A program made the translations under genes and the position numbers. A stretch of 64,000 bases of DNA, from assembly GCF_010093595.1 (NCBI RefSeq), contig NW_022985465.1, positions 410,887-474,886 on the forward strand, given 5' to 3'. Origin of the DNA: Mytilinidion resinicola. Its lineage: Eukaryota; Ascomycota; Dothideomycetes; Mytilinidiales; Mytilinidiaceae. A model generated the notes under the pieces. That model saw only the letters and a program-made list of their open reading frames with translations. It searched no databases and was not told where the DNA came from. Positions 43,690 to 54,151 of this stretch are shown piece by piece (positions within the stretch are counted from its first letter, which is position 1; each line of letters opens with the position of its first letter).

Positions 43690-44020
43690 TGCAGACCACA
43701 AGAGCAATTCTTACGGCGAAGCTGCGAATTATAACGCTAACCATGCAGACAACTACATGGGCGAAGAGGACGAGGACAAGGATGCAGATGAAGACACAGC
43801 GGAATACAAGCCTCATGCTATGGGCCCTAATCCGAGGTTTAATAGAGGCAATATGCGCCTCCCCAAACGAAAGCGAGCAGCATGGTTAGAGTCGGACGAC
43901 CAGCGGTTACTCGCGTACAGGAGAAACATGGTCATGGAGTGGAAGGAGATATTTAACCGCTTCCCAGGTCGGACCCCAGGCGCAGTACAGATACGCTATC
44001 ACATGCTACAAAAGAAATAA
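43690..44020 (+). pseudogene. SANT/Myb-like gene family, copy C (3' end only)
   Basis: The frame reads an acidic linker (GEEDEDKDADEDTAEYK), a basic block (LPKRKRAAW) and a SANT/Myb-like module: LESDDQRLLAYRRNMVMEWK, EIFNRFPGRTPGAVQIRYHM, ending LQKK at 44018. The GRTPGAVQ block is the recognition-helix part typical of such domains. No ATG fits the frame start well, and upstream sequence is LTR-like, so this is the end of a gene cut by a mobile element. This module is undamaged, unlike in copy A. Confidence 0.6.
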
Positions 44021-44419
44021 TCCATCGCTACAACAACATCGATATATGTATCCTATCCCATTCGGCGACGCCGCTCACATGTTATATCCTACGGCTATTG
44101 CTCGGCCGCGTCGTATTGGACCTGCATCTACAACTTTCGGGGCTGGTTTCGGCGCGCGGCTCGATTCTCGCAGGTCTTAGGGCGATTCGTCGCGTTGTGG
44201 TCTTGATGTCAAGGGTGACGTTGCCACGAGCGCAAACCTTGATCTCCTTTGGGACGATGTCGCGCCAGTGCATCTCTACACCCTGAAGAGTATGTTGCGG
44301 ATGTGAATACAGCGCGGGAGATCTCGTGCTTCAGCAAAGTCTGCCTGCGTCACTGCCCGGTACGCAACTTTGAGGTCCGCCATCTCCTTATGGGGTTGGG
44401 GGATCAGCCCGAGGCCATC

Positions 44420-44960
44420 GAGCTAGCCCTCGAGCTGGCGGTTAGCGAGGCCGAAGAGGCGCAGTCATCATCGCGCTCTTCGCTTTGGGCGGGCGTTGCC
44501 ATCACGGTGAGGGCCGAGATAACCACGGGTCGAGCCGCCCGTGAAGTCGCATCTAGATCAACACCATCTACAGCGTCCCTTTCCAAATGCCGGGAGACAA
44601 CAGGTCTCGGCGGCCAGTTGCGCCGCTGTGCTGGAATCTTGTTCAGCGCCCGCCATTTTCGATCTCCATGATTGTACTCATTTGTGCAGCCCTCGGTGTA
44701 GATCAGGTTCGAATCTGGAACTGCGAACCAGAAGCAGTTTACGCGTGGTCGTTTGTAGGCGCTTCAGGGCAGGGCAGGAAGACGAGGGTTATCGGTCGGT
44801 AATAGACCGTTCGGCGGCAGACGCAGGCGAAGCGTGTCTGCTTCGAAGCGCGAGCGACGGGACGGAGGAGGATAGGGGGCGTCGTTCTGCACGGCTTGGG
44901 GAGGTAGTCTGCGCGTATGTTGGGCAGAGGGAGGGTTTGCCGAATACGGAGTCTAATCGG
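44420..44960 (-). repeat. Dispersed module, copy 3
   Basis: Inverse of the modules at 28140 and 31330: CCAAGCCGTGCAGAACGACG, TTCGAAGCAGACACG, GGGCTGCACAAATGAGTAC, GGGCGCTGAACAAGAT and CGCCCAAAGCGAAGAGCGCG in order. A frame of about 60 codons (ERDAVDGVDLDATSRAARPV) is also partly open in copy 2. No DUF7924 gene accompanies this copy. Confidence 0.65.
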
Positions 44961-45359
44961 GTGTCGGTGGGATTCATAGCGTTGGGGAAGGCGGAAAGGC
45001 TGAGCAGGTGGCGAGATAGGGCGGAGAGGTGTTGAGGCATGAGTAACAGCGTATGCGCCGCCGGCGCCGAAGACGTCGTCCAACTAGGCGTTGGCAGGAC
45101 TTATGGCGTCGGGAAGGCGGAAAGACAATGCGAAAAAGATCTGACCGCACGAGAGGCGCGTTCGTGTGGTGTCGCAGGCCGCGTGAGGTGTTGAGTTGCA
45201 ACAAAGGCCATCAACTACTATTGCAATGGGCATACTGAGAACATAGAGTGGGAGGGATCTACAACTGGCATGGGATGAAGACATGGGTAACTCATGAATT
45301 ACCAATCGAGATATCACACCAATCCCCTCGTAGACCATCCTATCACTGCCCTCTTCTCC

Positions 45360-45925
45360 TCCCCCATTTATCCCCCTCTTGCAACCTCTCGGTAGCCAAG
45401 TACAAGAGTTTGGCTGCAATACGTATAAGCCCCCTTCATATAACCACGAGGATTCGCCCTTTGCATTAGGGTTTCTGGGTACTTGACGAAGCAGATGCCT
45501 GTAATTTAACCATTATGAACTTCGCAACCAAGGTATTTCGCGATATTGGGATAGGGATGTCGCTCAACGATTTCGCAGACTTCTGCTTCTTTAAGAACTT
45601 GGTCGGCGATATAGGTGGGTCTTCTACTATTCCGAAGTCGATTGTAAGAGATAAGTCTCGGGCGTTTGACATAGCTGTCGACCGGCAACGGATCCGGGGC
45701 TCGTGTTAGGCCCGGTGGGAAGAGGGGCTGATAGGCAGCAATAGGGACTTGGATATTGTCCGTTAGACATTGATTGTCGACTTTGGTTGTGGAGCAGCGA
45801 GCCTGCGATAGTGCATGATAGATCCCGTTGTCCATCCGATATACGATGAGCGTATGCGAAAATTTGTATTCTCTATCGACTTCTCTAAAGCTTTCTGCAG
45901 TCTCAAGGACCTCTATCTGTGCCAT
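45360..45925 (-). pseudogene. Ser/Thr kinase-like N-terminal relic
   Basis: ATG at 45925 opens MAQIEVLETAESFREVDREY. Then come TLIVYRMDNGIYHALSQARC, FPPGLTRAPDPLPVDSYVKR, PRLISYNRLRN and YIADQVLKEAEVCEIVERHP, then PNIAKYLGCEVHNG before a TAA at 45509-45511 (approximately; the frame ends at 45506). The A..E.EICE.L..HPHPNI..Y.GC pattern is the C-helix and following strand of a fungal protein kinase. Readable sequence continues past the stop (ITGICFVKYPETLM). The catalytic loop and the rest are missing. Many ascomycetes have large families of such kinases; a truncated recent copy fits. Confidence 0.65.
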
Positions 45926-46056
45926 AACGAGGGCGGCGGGTGGCGGGAGATTGTTATTTCTCGAGCAGCAGCGCTGAGGCGGAAATAGCTCGTAACGCGG
46001 TCTTGATCAACAGCTGGACGTGTCAGTAGGGATAGAGAAGTCTGGTTCGCATTGGC

Positions 46057-46734
46057 TCATTTCTGGAAAATAAAGGTACTCACGCGTGGACCTCTGCGAT
46101 GGCCTGAACAACTGAGAAGCGTCCTAAAGGCAGAGAATCTGAGGGGGTCTGGGAGAGCTCGGACGACTGAGAGTGTACTTGCTAAAACCGCGAAGTCTGT
46201 CGATGCGGTCGCACCTTTACGCAGGCTGCTAAGCCAGCTCGTGATGTCACGTGGTCTTTCTATCACGTGCCAACAGCGCGTCTTGCGAACTCCTGGACAT
46301 GTTCTTCGAGTTGTCCGTGCGACAAGATCCGGAATGAGACTTTCGGGTCGCGGTTAATGCGAGAGACTAGCCAATCGTAGATTTCATCTGTTTCCTTAGG
46401 GTGATCGCTCCATCCTCCCCAGAGGTGAATGGTCTGAAAACTCGGGCGCAGCCGGAAAGAAAAAACACCAAGCTCAGTCGAGCAGCGCATCTTTGAAGGC
46501 ATGATTTGCTCCTTTGTCGTGAAGCTACTATAACTCTGCCAGACCACTAGCGCCGATAGGAACGCCTTTTGCTCCGAGTCTCCCAAATGGCCAATGTCCC
46601 ATATCCCATGTCCCGTCCTCTGTTCCCCATGTACGGCACCCGTCGGCTTAGAGCCCCCGACGCCAGCGCAAGGCGACAAGTGGTGACATGATGTTTGATA
46701 CCAGCATCAGTGCCAAGTCTCTTCTTCCCGAAGC
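46057..46734. other. Possible small minus-strand exon, not recognised
   Basis: A minus-strand frame at 46679-46263 contains FQTIHLWGGWSDHPKETDEI and YDWLVSRINRDPKVSFRILS. Composition is protein-like, without a known motif. It could be an exon of a small fungal gene. Confidence 0.3.
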
Positions 46735-49075
46735 CTAGTCTGCTTCTCCTTGTGCGGACCGCTGCAACGTGTGCCAGCGAAGGTACACAGCGCCCTCAGT
46801 CCTGTCCAATCGATCAGCTATCCACGCCAACGGCTTCCCGTCCCTCCTCCATGCCAACAAGCGCCGCTCCTCCTCCCGCTCCCACCGGCGATTTCTGCGG
46901 CCTGTAGCGGAAGACTTGCCGCCATGATCGCCATAGCCGTCATCATCATCTTCGTCGTCGTTGTCATCACCACTGCTACCATCACTACCGTAACCGTTAT
47001 CACGTAACCGGCGATGACCGTCGTCCGAGATCCCATCCTCGTCCTCACCGTCGATGGTGTTAGCAACTTCCGCGTCATTCACCGTGTCGTCCACCTGCCG
47101 CCCACCGTGCCGCTGCCTACACTGCTGCTGCACAAGGAGCGCGCCCTCTTTCGAAGGTCCGAGCTGGGGACGCCGTCTGCTGGCGTGGGCTCGCGGCCTG
47201 ATGTGGACATTGGGACGTCGCTGCCGACGTTGCAAAGGTGAAATTTGCCTGATACTCGCCAAGAGCCTGCCGGGCCCAATAGCTTGATGGCAGCGTCATC
47301 GACCTTTCCTACATAGCCCAGCACGCTTTCCACAAGCTCGGCCGGCTCGCTGGAAGACAACTGCAGCATATCGCCGGCCGTCTAGACGGTAACTGCTAAG
47401 GATATCTCGGTGACCTTGTGTTGGCGACCTTAGCTCGATCTGTAGTCGTTGTTGCTGTCGAGGTCCGCCTGCACCGCGCCTTTCCCAACCGCAGAGAACG
47501 CATGGCGGTGGAGTGGAGGCACTGCAACCTCAGCGAGTGGTGGCTGGACTTTGAGGCCAGCCGTCCGCTGATTCACGAGCCTTGCGGCGGGCCTCCGAGC
47601 GAATGGTGTGGCCGGCAGTCCCATTGTGTGTGATAGCTTGGCACTACGACGCCGTCTTGCCGCTCGCACCGGCGATTGTGTTCCGTGGTCATCGTCGCCA
47701 GCGTCGTCACCAGCGTCGCCGCCAGCAACCACCGTCTTCGCGGTCCGAGGTGGCCACGACGGCCTCGCCATTGTACTCGGCGCCGCGGCGCTCATTGTCC
47801 ATCCTGCTGCGGCCTTCGGCAGTCGCCGCTTGGGACGCCGGTGGCGGGATAGGGTTTGGCGTTGGGGCACGCATGGACATCGACTCGTCGCCCTCGCCCG
47901 TACGAAAGGTATGACCGCTGTCGCTGCCGCTTTGCCGCATGTAGACCCTCAAGAGGCTCATCAGGGTCAGGTTCGGGTGTTCCACGGATGGTGGCTGTCG
48001 CATCGCTGGACACGGAGCGAGCGCGCTTCCTCTGCTTGGGGGATAGCAAGTCGGTCCCGTGGCGCTGTTGTTGTTGCCGTCATCATCGTCGCCGCTGCCA
48101 TCTCCATGTTCTGCACGCACGCGCATTTGTCAATTGAGTCATGGCGAGACAAAAGCCGACTGGAAGGCATACCTGCTGAGCCTGAGTTCATCACGGCTTC
48201 GCCTCTCTCCTCGGCGCCGGCTTCGCCTTCGGACGGCTGGCTAGATCGTCTCGCATCGCCATCAGCATCGCCTCCACTTCCGCCATCGCCATGGCTGACA
48301 GCTGCCGGCGTTCTTGTGTCCCCAATCAGGCCCTCAGCGGCCGGCGCGGCGCCTGCCTGTTCCTCCTGCTTCGGGGCAGGTCTCCGCCGGAGCAACTCAT
48401 CAATAATGGGCAGTTCATCTTCAGAGTCCGTCTTCAGAGTCCGTCTCGGGTTCGCTGTCCTCGATGGTTATAGGAGCGCCTATTGGACATGTTAGAATAT
48501 CCAATCGCCCGAACGATATGTGCATCGCGCTTCCGCGCTTCCGCACTTACCTTGACTGCCTCAAGCGAATCTCCGTCGAGCTCCGGAACCGGGTCCGGCT
48601 CGGCCGAGTCAAGAATATCGTCGATGTGGGTCCATGGGACATCAGGAGACGGGTCGACTTTGCGGCTGGATGCTTGGTCCGGCTTCGGGGCTCGTTTGGG
48701 TTTGGGTTTGGGTGGACCATGATAGTGACAAAGGGATCGGTCGGTTTGAGAGGGAAATTGAAAGATGTTACGGAGGCAGCCATTCTCCAGCTCGCTCGAG
48801 GCCTGTTCGACTGGTTTTTGCTGGACGCTGTCGGAATGTGCTGCTGGATGCTGTTCCCCGGGAATGGAACGAGGGAGCACCGAGGCCTTATATGCCGCCC
48901 CTCGAAACCGTCGCACGAGAAGGAATGACTCGGGACCGCCGTTGACAAGCGGAGAAAAATTCCATCTTGTGACTCGTTGGGATGCCGGTGGAGCTGTTGG
49001 GGGCCATGGAAGGGCCGATGCCCATGTGATCCTAAATCCTCTTGAGAGAGTATGAAGGCAGCCTGCAGCATGCAA
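46735..49075 (-). pseudogene. SANT/Myb-like gene family, copy B, decayed
   Basis: The minus-strand gene runs from about 49075 to 46735. The first part has PKPKPKRAPKPDQASSRKVD and PWTHIDDILDSAEPDPVPEL. A likely intron starts GTAAGT near 48550 and ends CAATAG near 48484. Then comes an acidic block containing a 13-bp tandem duplication (AGACGGACTCTGA twice) that shifts the frame, followed by ELPIIDELLRRR. The middle is long and rich in Asp, Gly and Ser. Near 47340, EPAELVESVLGYVGKVDDAA matches copy A. The end has WEREEERRLLAWRRDGKPLA and WIADRLDRTEGAVYLRWHTL, a complete SANT-like module. Shared blocks with copies A and C define the family; its function is unknown beyond probable DNA or chromatin binding. 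Confidence 0.6.
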
Positions 49076-50076
49076 TCCTGCCTCGCGCCTCGCGCCTCAC
49101 GCCTCGGGTCTCGGCGCCTCCTCTCGGTTCACCGTTCGCCACGGCCATGCCGAGTCAGCTGAAACCGAAGCGTGCGCCTGCACCTACGGGTAGACCTAGG
49201 AAACGGATTACGACGGGTACTAGGGATCCTCAGAGAGAGGCCTCGTGTCCGGCCGCTGACCGCCTGCCGACATTGCTGGTGGCAGGCGAAGTAAACCGGA
49301 ATTCACTAGCCTGGGATGACCCAGAGGATCAGCTGGCCACCTTTGGAATCGTATCGTGCTGGTTGAACTGACGTCGGAGGACAGGGATGGGCCAAATCCA
49401 GGGGGCCGCACCATCGTGAGGCAAGGGAGGAGAGGGCTCCGAACCCAAAGGAGAGTCCTCGAAGTACTGCTGAGCTCTTTTGAGAAGAATGGGGAATGGA
49501 AGAAGCAGAAACGGCACTGGAGAAGGGGTGAAGAAGGACCGGTTGAGAAGTCGTCAACCACGAGAGATTGAGTGAGTGAGTGAGCGAGCGAGAGGTACGA
49601 CCTAGGCGGCGGCTGTGAAAAGAACTGGACGCGGAAACTCAGAAATGCCGAGCCGGTACAGTACGCTGGAGAGGGGTGCTAGTCAAAGACAGCGACGGCG
49701 GCGGGGAAAAGAGAGGGAAGACGATGGAAGACGAACGAGGGCCGATAGGGCGAAGGCTTGGATGCGTCGGAGAGGGGGCCAGTGAAAGGGGGATGTTGAA
49801 GCGGCGCGGGTAGCTGGGGAAGGGAGAGCTTGGTCGAGAGAGGAAATGCAGTTGAAATAAAACAGGTGGAAGCGAGGGAATTGGGGAGAGGTGGACGGGG
49901 CTTTTATACGCAGCGGGTCGGGGTCGGAGGTGGTCGCGGGGCGGAAAATCCCATCGGAAGCGGCGGCGAGTCAATGAGAGTGAACGGCGATTGCCGCCGT
50001 CTTGGGGCAAGCAGGCGACGTCCAAAAACGGCGGGGTTTTCACCTACACTGATATAACTTCTAGTATAAAGGAAGA
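49076..50076. other. Possible AT-hook frame and no other recognised gene
   Basis: An ATG at 49147 (plus) opens a 74-residue frame with an AT-hook-like GRPRKR near its start; it may be the first exon of a lost gene. A GAGTGAGTGAGTGAGCGAGC microsatellite is at about 49568-49592. The rest up to 50076 has only chance frames. Confidence 0.3.
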
Positions 50077-50182
50077 GGGTTCATAATCTCACACCCCTTA
50101 GTCTCTCCATGCACACCCCCTACTTTGGTAAAAGGACACCCCCCCCCCTTCTTGGCGCTTCACAACCTTCTGATTGTTCCAC
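50077..50182. mobile_element. Left-end fragment of the C-rich MITE family
   Basis: CTCACACCCCTTAGTCTC, CACACCCCCTAC and CTTCACAACCTTCTGATTG follow the same order as the left TIR of the elements at 18577, 42415 and 56246. No right end is present. DUF7924 copy 1 starts about 130 bp further on. Confidence 0.7.
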
Positions 50183-50315
50183 GCCAAGCCTGCATTAGGA
50201 GCGTGCCAGCCCACCACCAACTCAACCGTTAAAGAACAAAGCATTGCCTCCTTTACTTATCAGGCGACTTCACCAACTCCAGAGCGCCGCAATGTATCAA
50301 CCCACTGCTTGCATA

Positions 50316-52412
50316 ATGTCTCCAGCAGAGCGGCACGGCGGCAAGCAGCAGGCACGCCAACGAAGCCATCTTGTTTGCGATCCCCAGATGCTTGAACTAC
50401 AACTCTCAGCTTCTGGCAAACGTCAACGCTCAGAGCGGCCTCAACCGAACGAAATATCGCAACCAGCGCTGAAAAAGCGGAGGGTCCGCTATCCCAGCGG
50501 ATCCCAACCACCACCGGCATTTTGGAATAACTTATCAAAGATCTGGTTGACGAGACAAGCGTTGAGAGAGCTAGACCGAAGAAACCCTCAAGTTGCTCCA
50601 ACCCCGCCCTGTTCATTGTATCAACAAGTCCGCCGGCCGGTCACTCGAAACTTCCTCGCTGAGTTAAAGAGGAATCGCCAAACTGAGTCAAAGAGAAATC
50701 GCCAAACTGCCAAAGACACGGCCCATGATCTCCGTTCTTGCAATCCAAGGACCCTAAAAGACATAAAGCAGTTTTCTAGACACGGTGGCCCAGACCTCTC
50801 AAACCTGAGGAATGTATGTACTATAAAATACTTGCCCGCTGGTGCCAAAGCTGATGACGCTCTCTAGTACCCTGAACCTCTCCGTTCTTCCAATTGCACC
50901 ATGACCCCGAGCCAGTCAAGTCCTGGGAGCCAACAACAGGGCCAACAACGGGGCCGACAACGGGGCCGACAGCAGGGCCGACAACAGGGCCAACAACAGG
51001 GTTCAGAGAATCCCCTGAGCACTAAGCCCACCCCGAATGCTATGAAAACAAAGAAGACCGGGCCTTATGACCGCAACTTTCTTCAGCACCTTACTGAAAA
51101 CGGTATTTATTGTGATGGATACGAATACCCTGATGGCAGTGTACCTGCTAAGCCTAACAACTGGGAGGATCTCAAACAAGTATTAGCGCAACGTCGACCG
51201 TCTCTTTCGCCATCTCGATTTTCTGATGGAAAGTTCGAAGGTTTTAGACGAGCAAATAAGCGCGCCCACAAAGAGAAACAAGTGGCAGAACTGGTGATTC
51301 CTATTATTGAAGGCACGATTGATGATAGATGCCGCGTAGGAGGAATCCCGTTCAACAACCTCGATCATCTAACGGACGGCTCGCTTAGACCTGGGAACCC
51401 AGACGTCTATTACGGTGCGCCACCAGAACAGCTTACTCGAAAAGTCCTTAACGAGCTTGGCGGCCATATCCTTCCTACAAAGCAGGAGGACCTTCCTATT
51501 GCGCCAAACTTTTTCCTGGCAACCAAGGGGCCGGATGGATCGTTGGCGGTGGCTGGACGACAGGCTTGTTACGACGGTGCATTGGGAGCAAGAGGTATGC
51601 ACAGTCTTCAGTCATACGGGAAGGATGAGCCTGTTTTTGACAACAATGCTTACACCATTACATCGACTTATCATGGCGGCACTCTCGGGATGTACACCAG
51701 CCATCCTGCGCAGGCAAGTAAACCCGGGGCCCGTCAAGAGTATATTATGCATCAACTTAAGGGGTGGTCTATGACCGGCGATCCAGAAGCCTTCCGGCAG
51801 GGAGCTACTGCATACAGAAATGCGAGAGACTGGACAAAAGTGCAGAGGGACGAAGCTATTCGACAGGCGAACGAGAGAGCCAACTCTGTTGCAGCTGAAA
51901 CACCAGCACTAGCAGGTGATTCAGCGGGTGATGCATCAGGTGATCCAGGGGGTGATGCATCAGGGTCGCTGAATGAAGAGGGCATCGAGGAATCTGATAG
52001 TTTAACAGAGGAGCTTGCGGATTACAGACCACCGGCTAAACGTTCCAGGACGCGTTCTGAGCCCTCACAGACTGAGAGACCACCGGCTAAACGTTCCAGC
52101 AGGCGTTCTAAGCCCTCACAGACTGAGCGAAAGCAACGCAACGCCGGTGAATCTACCGACGGCTCACACAGCCACGGATCCGCCGTTATTCCCGTTTCGC
52201 AAAGCTCCCGGGCAGTTGCAACGACTCAGCAGCGCGAAGAGTAGTCATGGACGGATGGCAAATTTCAATGTCACAAAGGGCAGACACTTGTAAAGGAGCA
52301 GAGCGAAACTCTAGCTGATGTGTGGATTCACTGTGATCAAAGCTGGCCTGGTCAAGGAGAGAAGAAATGGAGGCATTGGGTATCGGCCACGCGTGAAATC
52401 CTATATTCATGA
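50316..52412 (+). pseudogene. DUF7924 family gene, copy 1, nearly intact but with late premature stop
   Basis: Exon 1 is 50316-50813, the intron 50814-50867 (GTATGT...GCTGATGAC...CTCTAG), and exon 2 from 50868. The start MSPAERHGG is chosen because copy 3 begins MSLAERHAA. Blocks in order: KRQRSERPQPNEISQ, FWNNLSKIWLTRQALRELDR, RHGGPDLSNLRN, a QQGR repeat, YDRNFLQHLTENGIY, PDGSVPAKPNNWEDLKQVL, NPDVYYGAPPEQL (Asp about residue 345), PIAPNFFLATKGPDGS, RQACYDGALGARGMHSLQSY, AYTITSTYHGGTLGMYTSHP, and RQGATAYRNARDWTKVQRDE. TAG at 52242-52244 ends the frame at 624 residues. Copy 3 has TGG there, and past it the frame stays open for 55 more codons to TGA at 52410-52412, ending WRHWVSATREILYS. So the TAG is a derived Trp-to-stop change. 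A truncated protein may still be made. Function unknown. Confidence 0.82.
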
Positions 52413-54150
52413 CGGCAGAGGATTTCGTTGAATGGTTTTTTATTCTGTGGCACTGTTCAACTCCTAAGGGTGGTAAGTCACTCAATTATCACAGGATAAC
52501 GGACAATTTTGACATAGGAAACAGAAGACGTAGGGGAATCGCAACGCTCGTGTGGCCAAAACCAAGCCGGGTTCCTATGCGGCGCTCGACCTTATTCGCG
52601 TCATCCTCGGAAGTCCCTGCTGGCCTTTCAAGCTCCCTTGGCCCGTGGCCCGCCCTGCCATGGCGCGAACGGCGCTGGCGGAGGCTTCTGCTCCAGGAAT
52701 TCCGGCTTCTTCTAGCCCAACCTCGACCAAGCGATGGGCACTGGCGACATCGTCTACGCCGGAAGCAACACCTACATCCGCGACGTCTTCATCTTCACCG
52801 CCCGAGTCCGCGATGTCGCCCAATCCGCGGCGAGGACCTTGCCAAGGCCCGCTTGCCGCAGTGATGCGCTTGAGCAGGTAATCGAGGAGCTGGAGGGCAG
52901 TGCCACGACTGAGGGCCAGGCGGGGGCAGGATGACTCAGCAGGACTCGATTGGAGCTTTGAGGAACTCACGACGGAACTCACTAGGTGAGTTGCCGCGTG
53001 AGTCAGCCAAATTGTGTGAAGGAGGAAACTGTATTTAAGGACATGGTCTTCACCGAGATAACTTTCCTCTGCATAGTCAATTCATTGTTGTACTCCCAGC
53101 TGAAGAACGCGAAGGCCGTGAGCCGAGCGGGGAGGCCTCGAAGGAGATTATAGCAGCCCGGTGCCCATCTTCTTGGTGGCGACCGGCACCACTCCATAGC
53201 CAGTGCCGAAGTCAACACTGTGTATGTCGGTGTGGCTGCCACAGCGGAGGGCCTCCATCACTTGTCGCACAGGCCCGATGAAGCGGTCCCAGCGCCTCGA
53301 ACTTCCCCTCAAACGCGTTGTATGTGGCGCGAGCCTGTCTCGCGAACCATGTTGCTAGGGCAGTGGAGAGACGATCGTTCGGTGGTGTAGGGTGAGATAG
53401 GACGAGGTGGAAGGAGTGAGGCGATAGCAGGTCCGGCACGTTGGTGTGCTGATCGGAGAGGGTGGTGAGGCGGTCGGAAGAGTGAGAAGGTCGAGCAGCG
53501 ACGATGATTGGAGCCTGTGACACTGGTTAGTGTAAGGAACGCGAGCCAGAGTGAGGACTTCGGTCAGGCGCTTCTAGATCATTGCCGCCGTGATTGCGCT
53601 GCCGTCCGGGTCGGGAGGAAGTGTATTAGGGTGCTGAAGAGGAGCTCGATGACGAGATTGCGACGGCGGGGGTCTCTAGAATCGCGACGGCGGGGTCTCT
53701 AGAATCGCGACGAGCTCGCGGATTCGGCGACGCTGCGGAAGCAGAGGACGGCGAGTATAGGACGTTGTGATGGCTGCTGTCGTGGAGAGGGTGTCGCAGA
53801 GCTGGTGTTGCGGGGCGTCGCGGAATCGAAGCCGGTGACGGCGGCGAGGTCGCAGTAACGTTATGCGGAGCTTAAAACATTAGTTACCAGACTTCAACCC
53901 AGGAAATGAAATTCAGTCAGTAATTGACACTTGCCTCTTGAGGATAGATTTTATCTCGGAACACAATTGCCGACTCTCCCTTAATCCCTCTTGGTTGTCG
54001 CATGCCAAACCGGAGGCTACTAAGGCGACCGTGGCTCTACACCGGAGTAATAACCTCCGTTTTTAAGGCACGGGCCACAACACCAAATAGCCCCTGATTC
54101 TCATGCTTCAAAATCATAACAAACCTCATAACATCAATTCTCAGCCAAAT
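52413..54150. other. No recognised gene
   Basis: Plus frames around 52552-52930 include the protein-like VYAGSNTYIRDVFIFTARVR but in a short frame of unknown origin. A 23-24-bp tandem duplication (GCGACGGCGGGG(G)TCTCTAGA) lies at 53659-53703. The remainder is featureless. Confidence 0.35.
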
Positions 54151-54151
54151 T

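Noticed and set aside
46750..47078. Valine/isoleucine-rich plus-strand frames near 46.9 kb as transmembrane proteins
   Set aside because: They are complements of the Asp/Gly-rich linker in SANT-family copy B.
50244..50867. Two separate genes for the DUF7924 N- and C-terminal frames
   Set aside because: A 54-bp intron with GTATGT, a branch site and CTCTAG at 50814-50867 joins them in frame, and copies 2 and 3 have the same intron.
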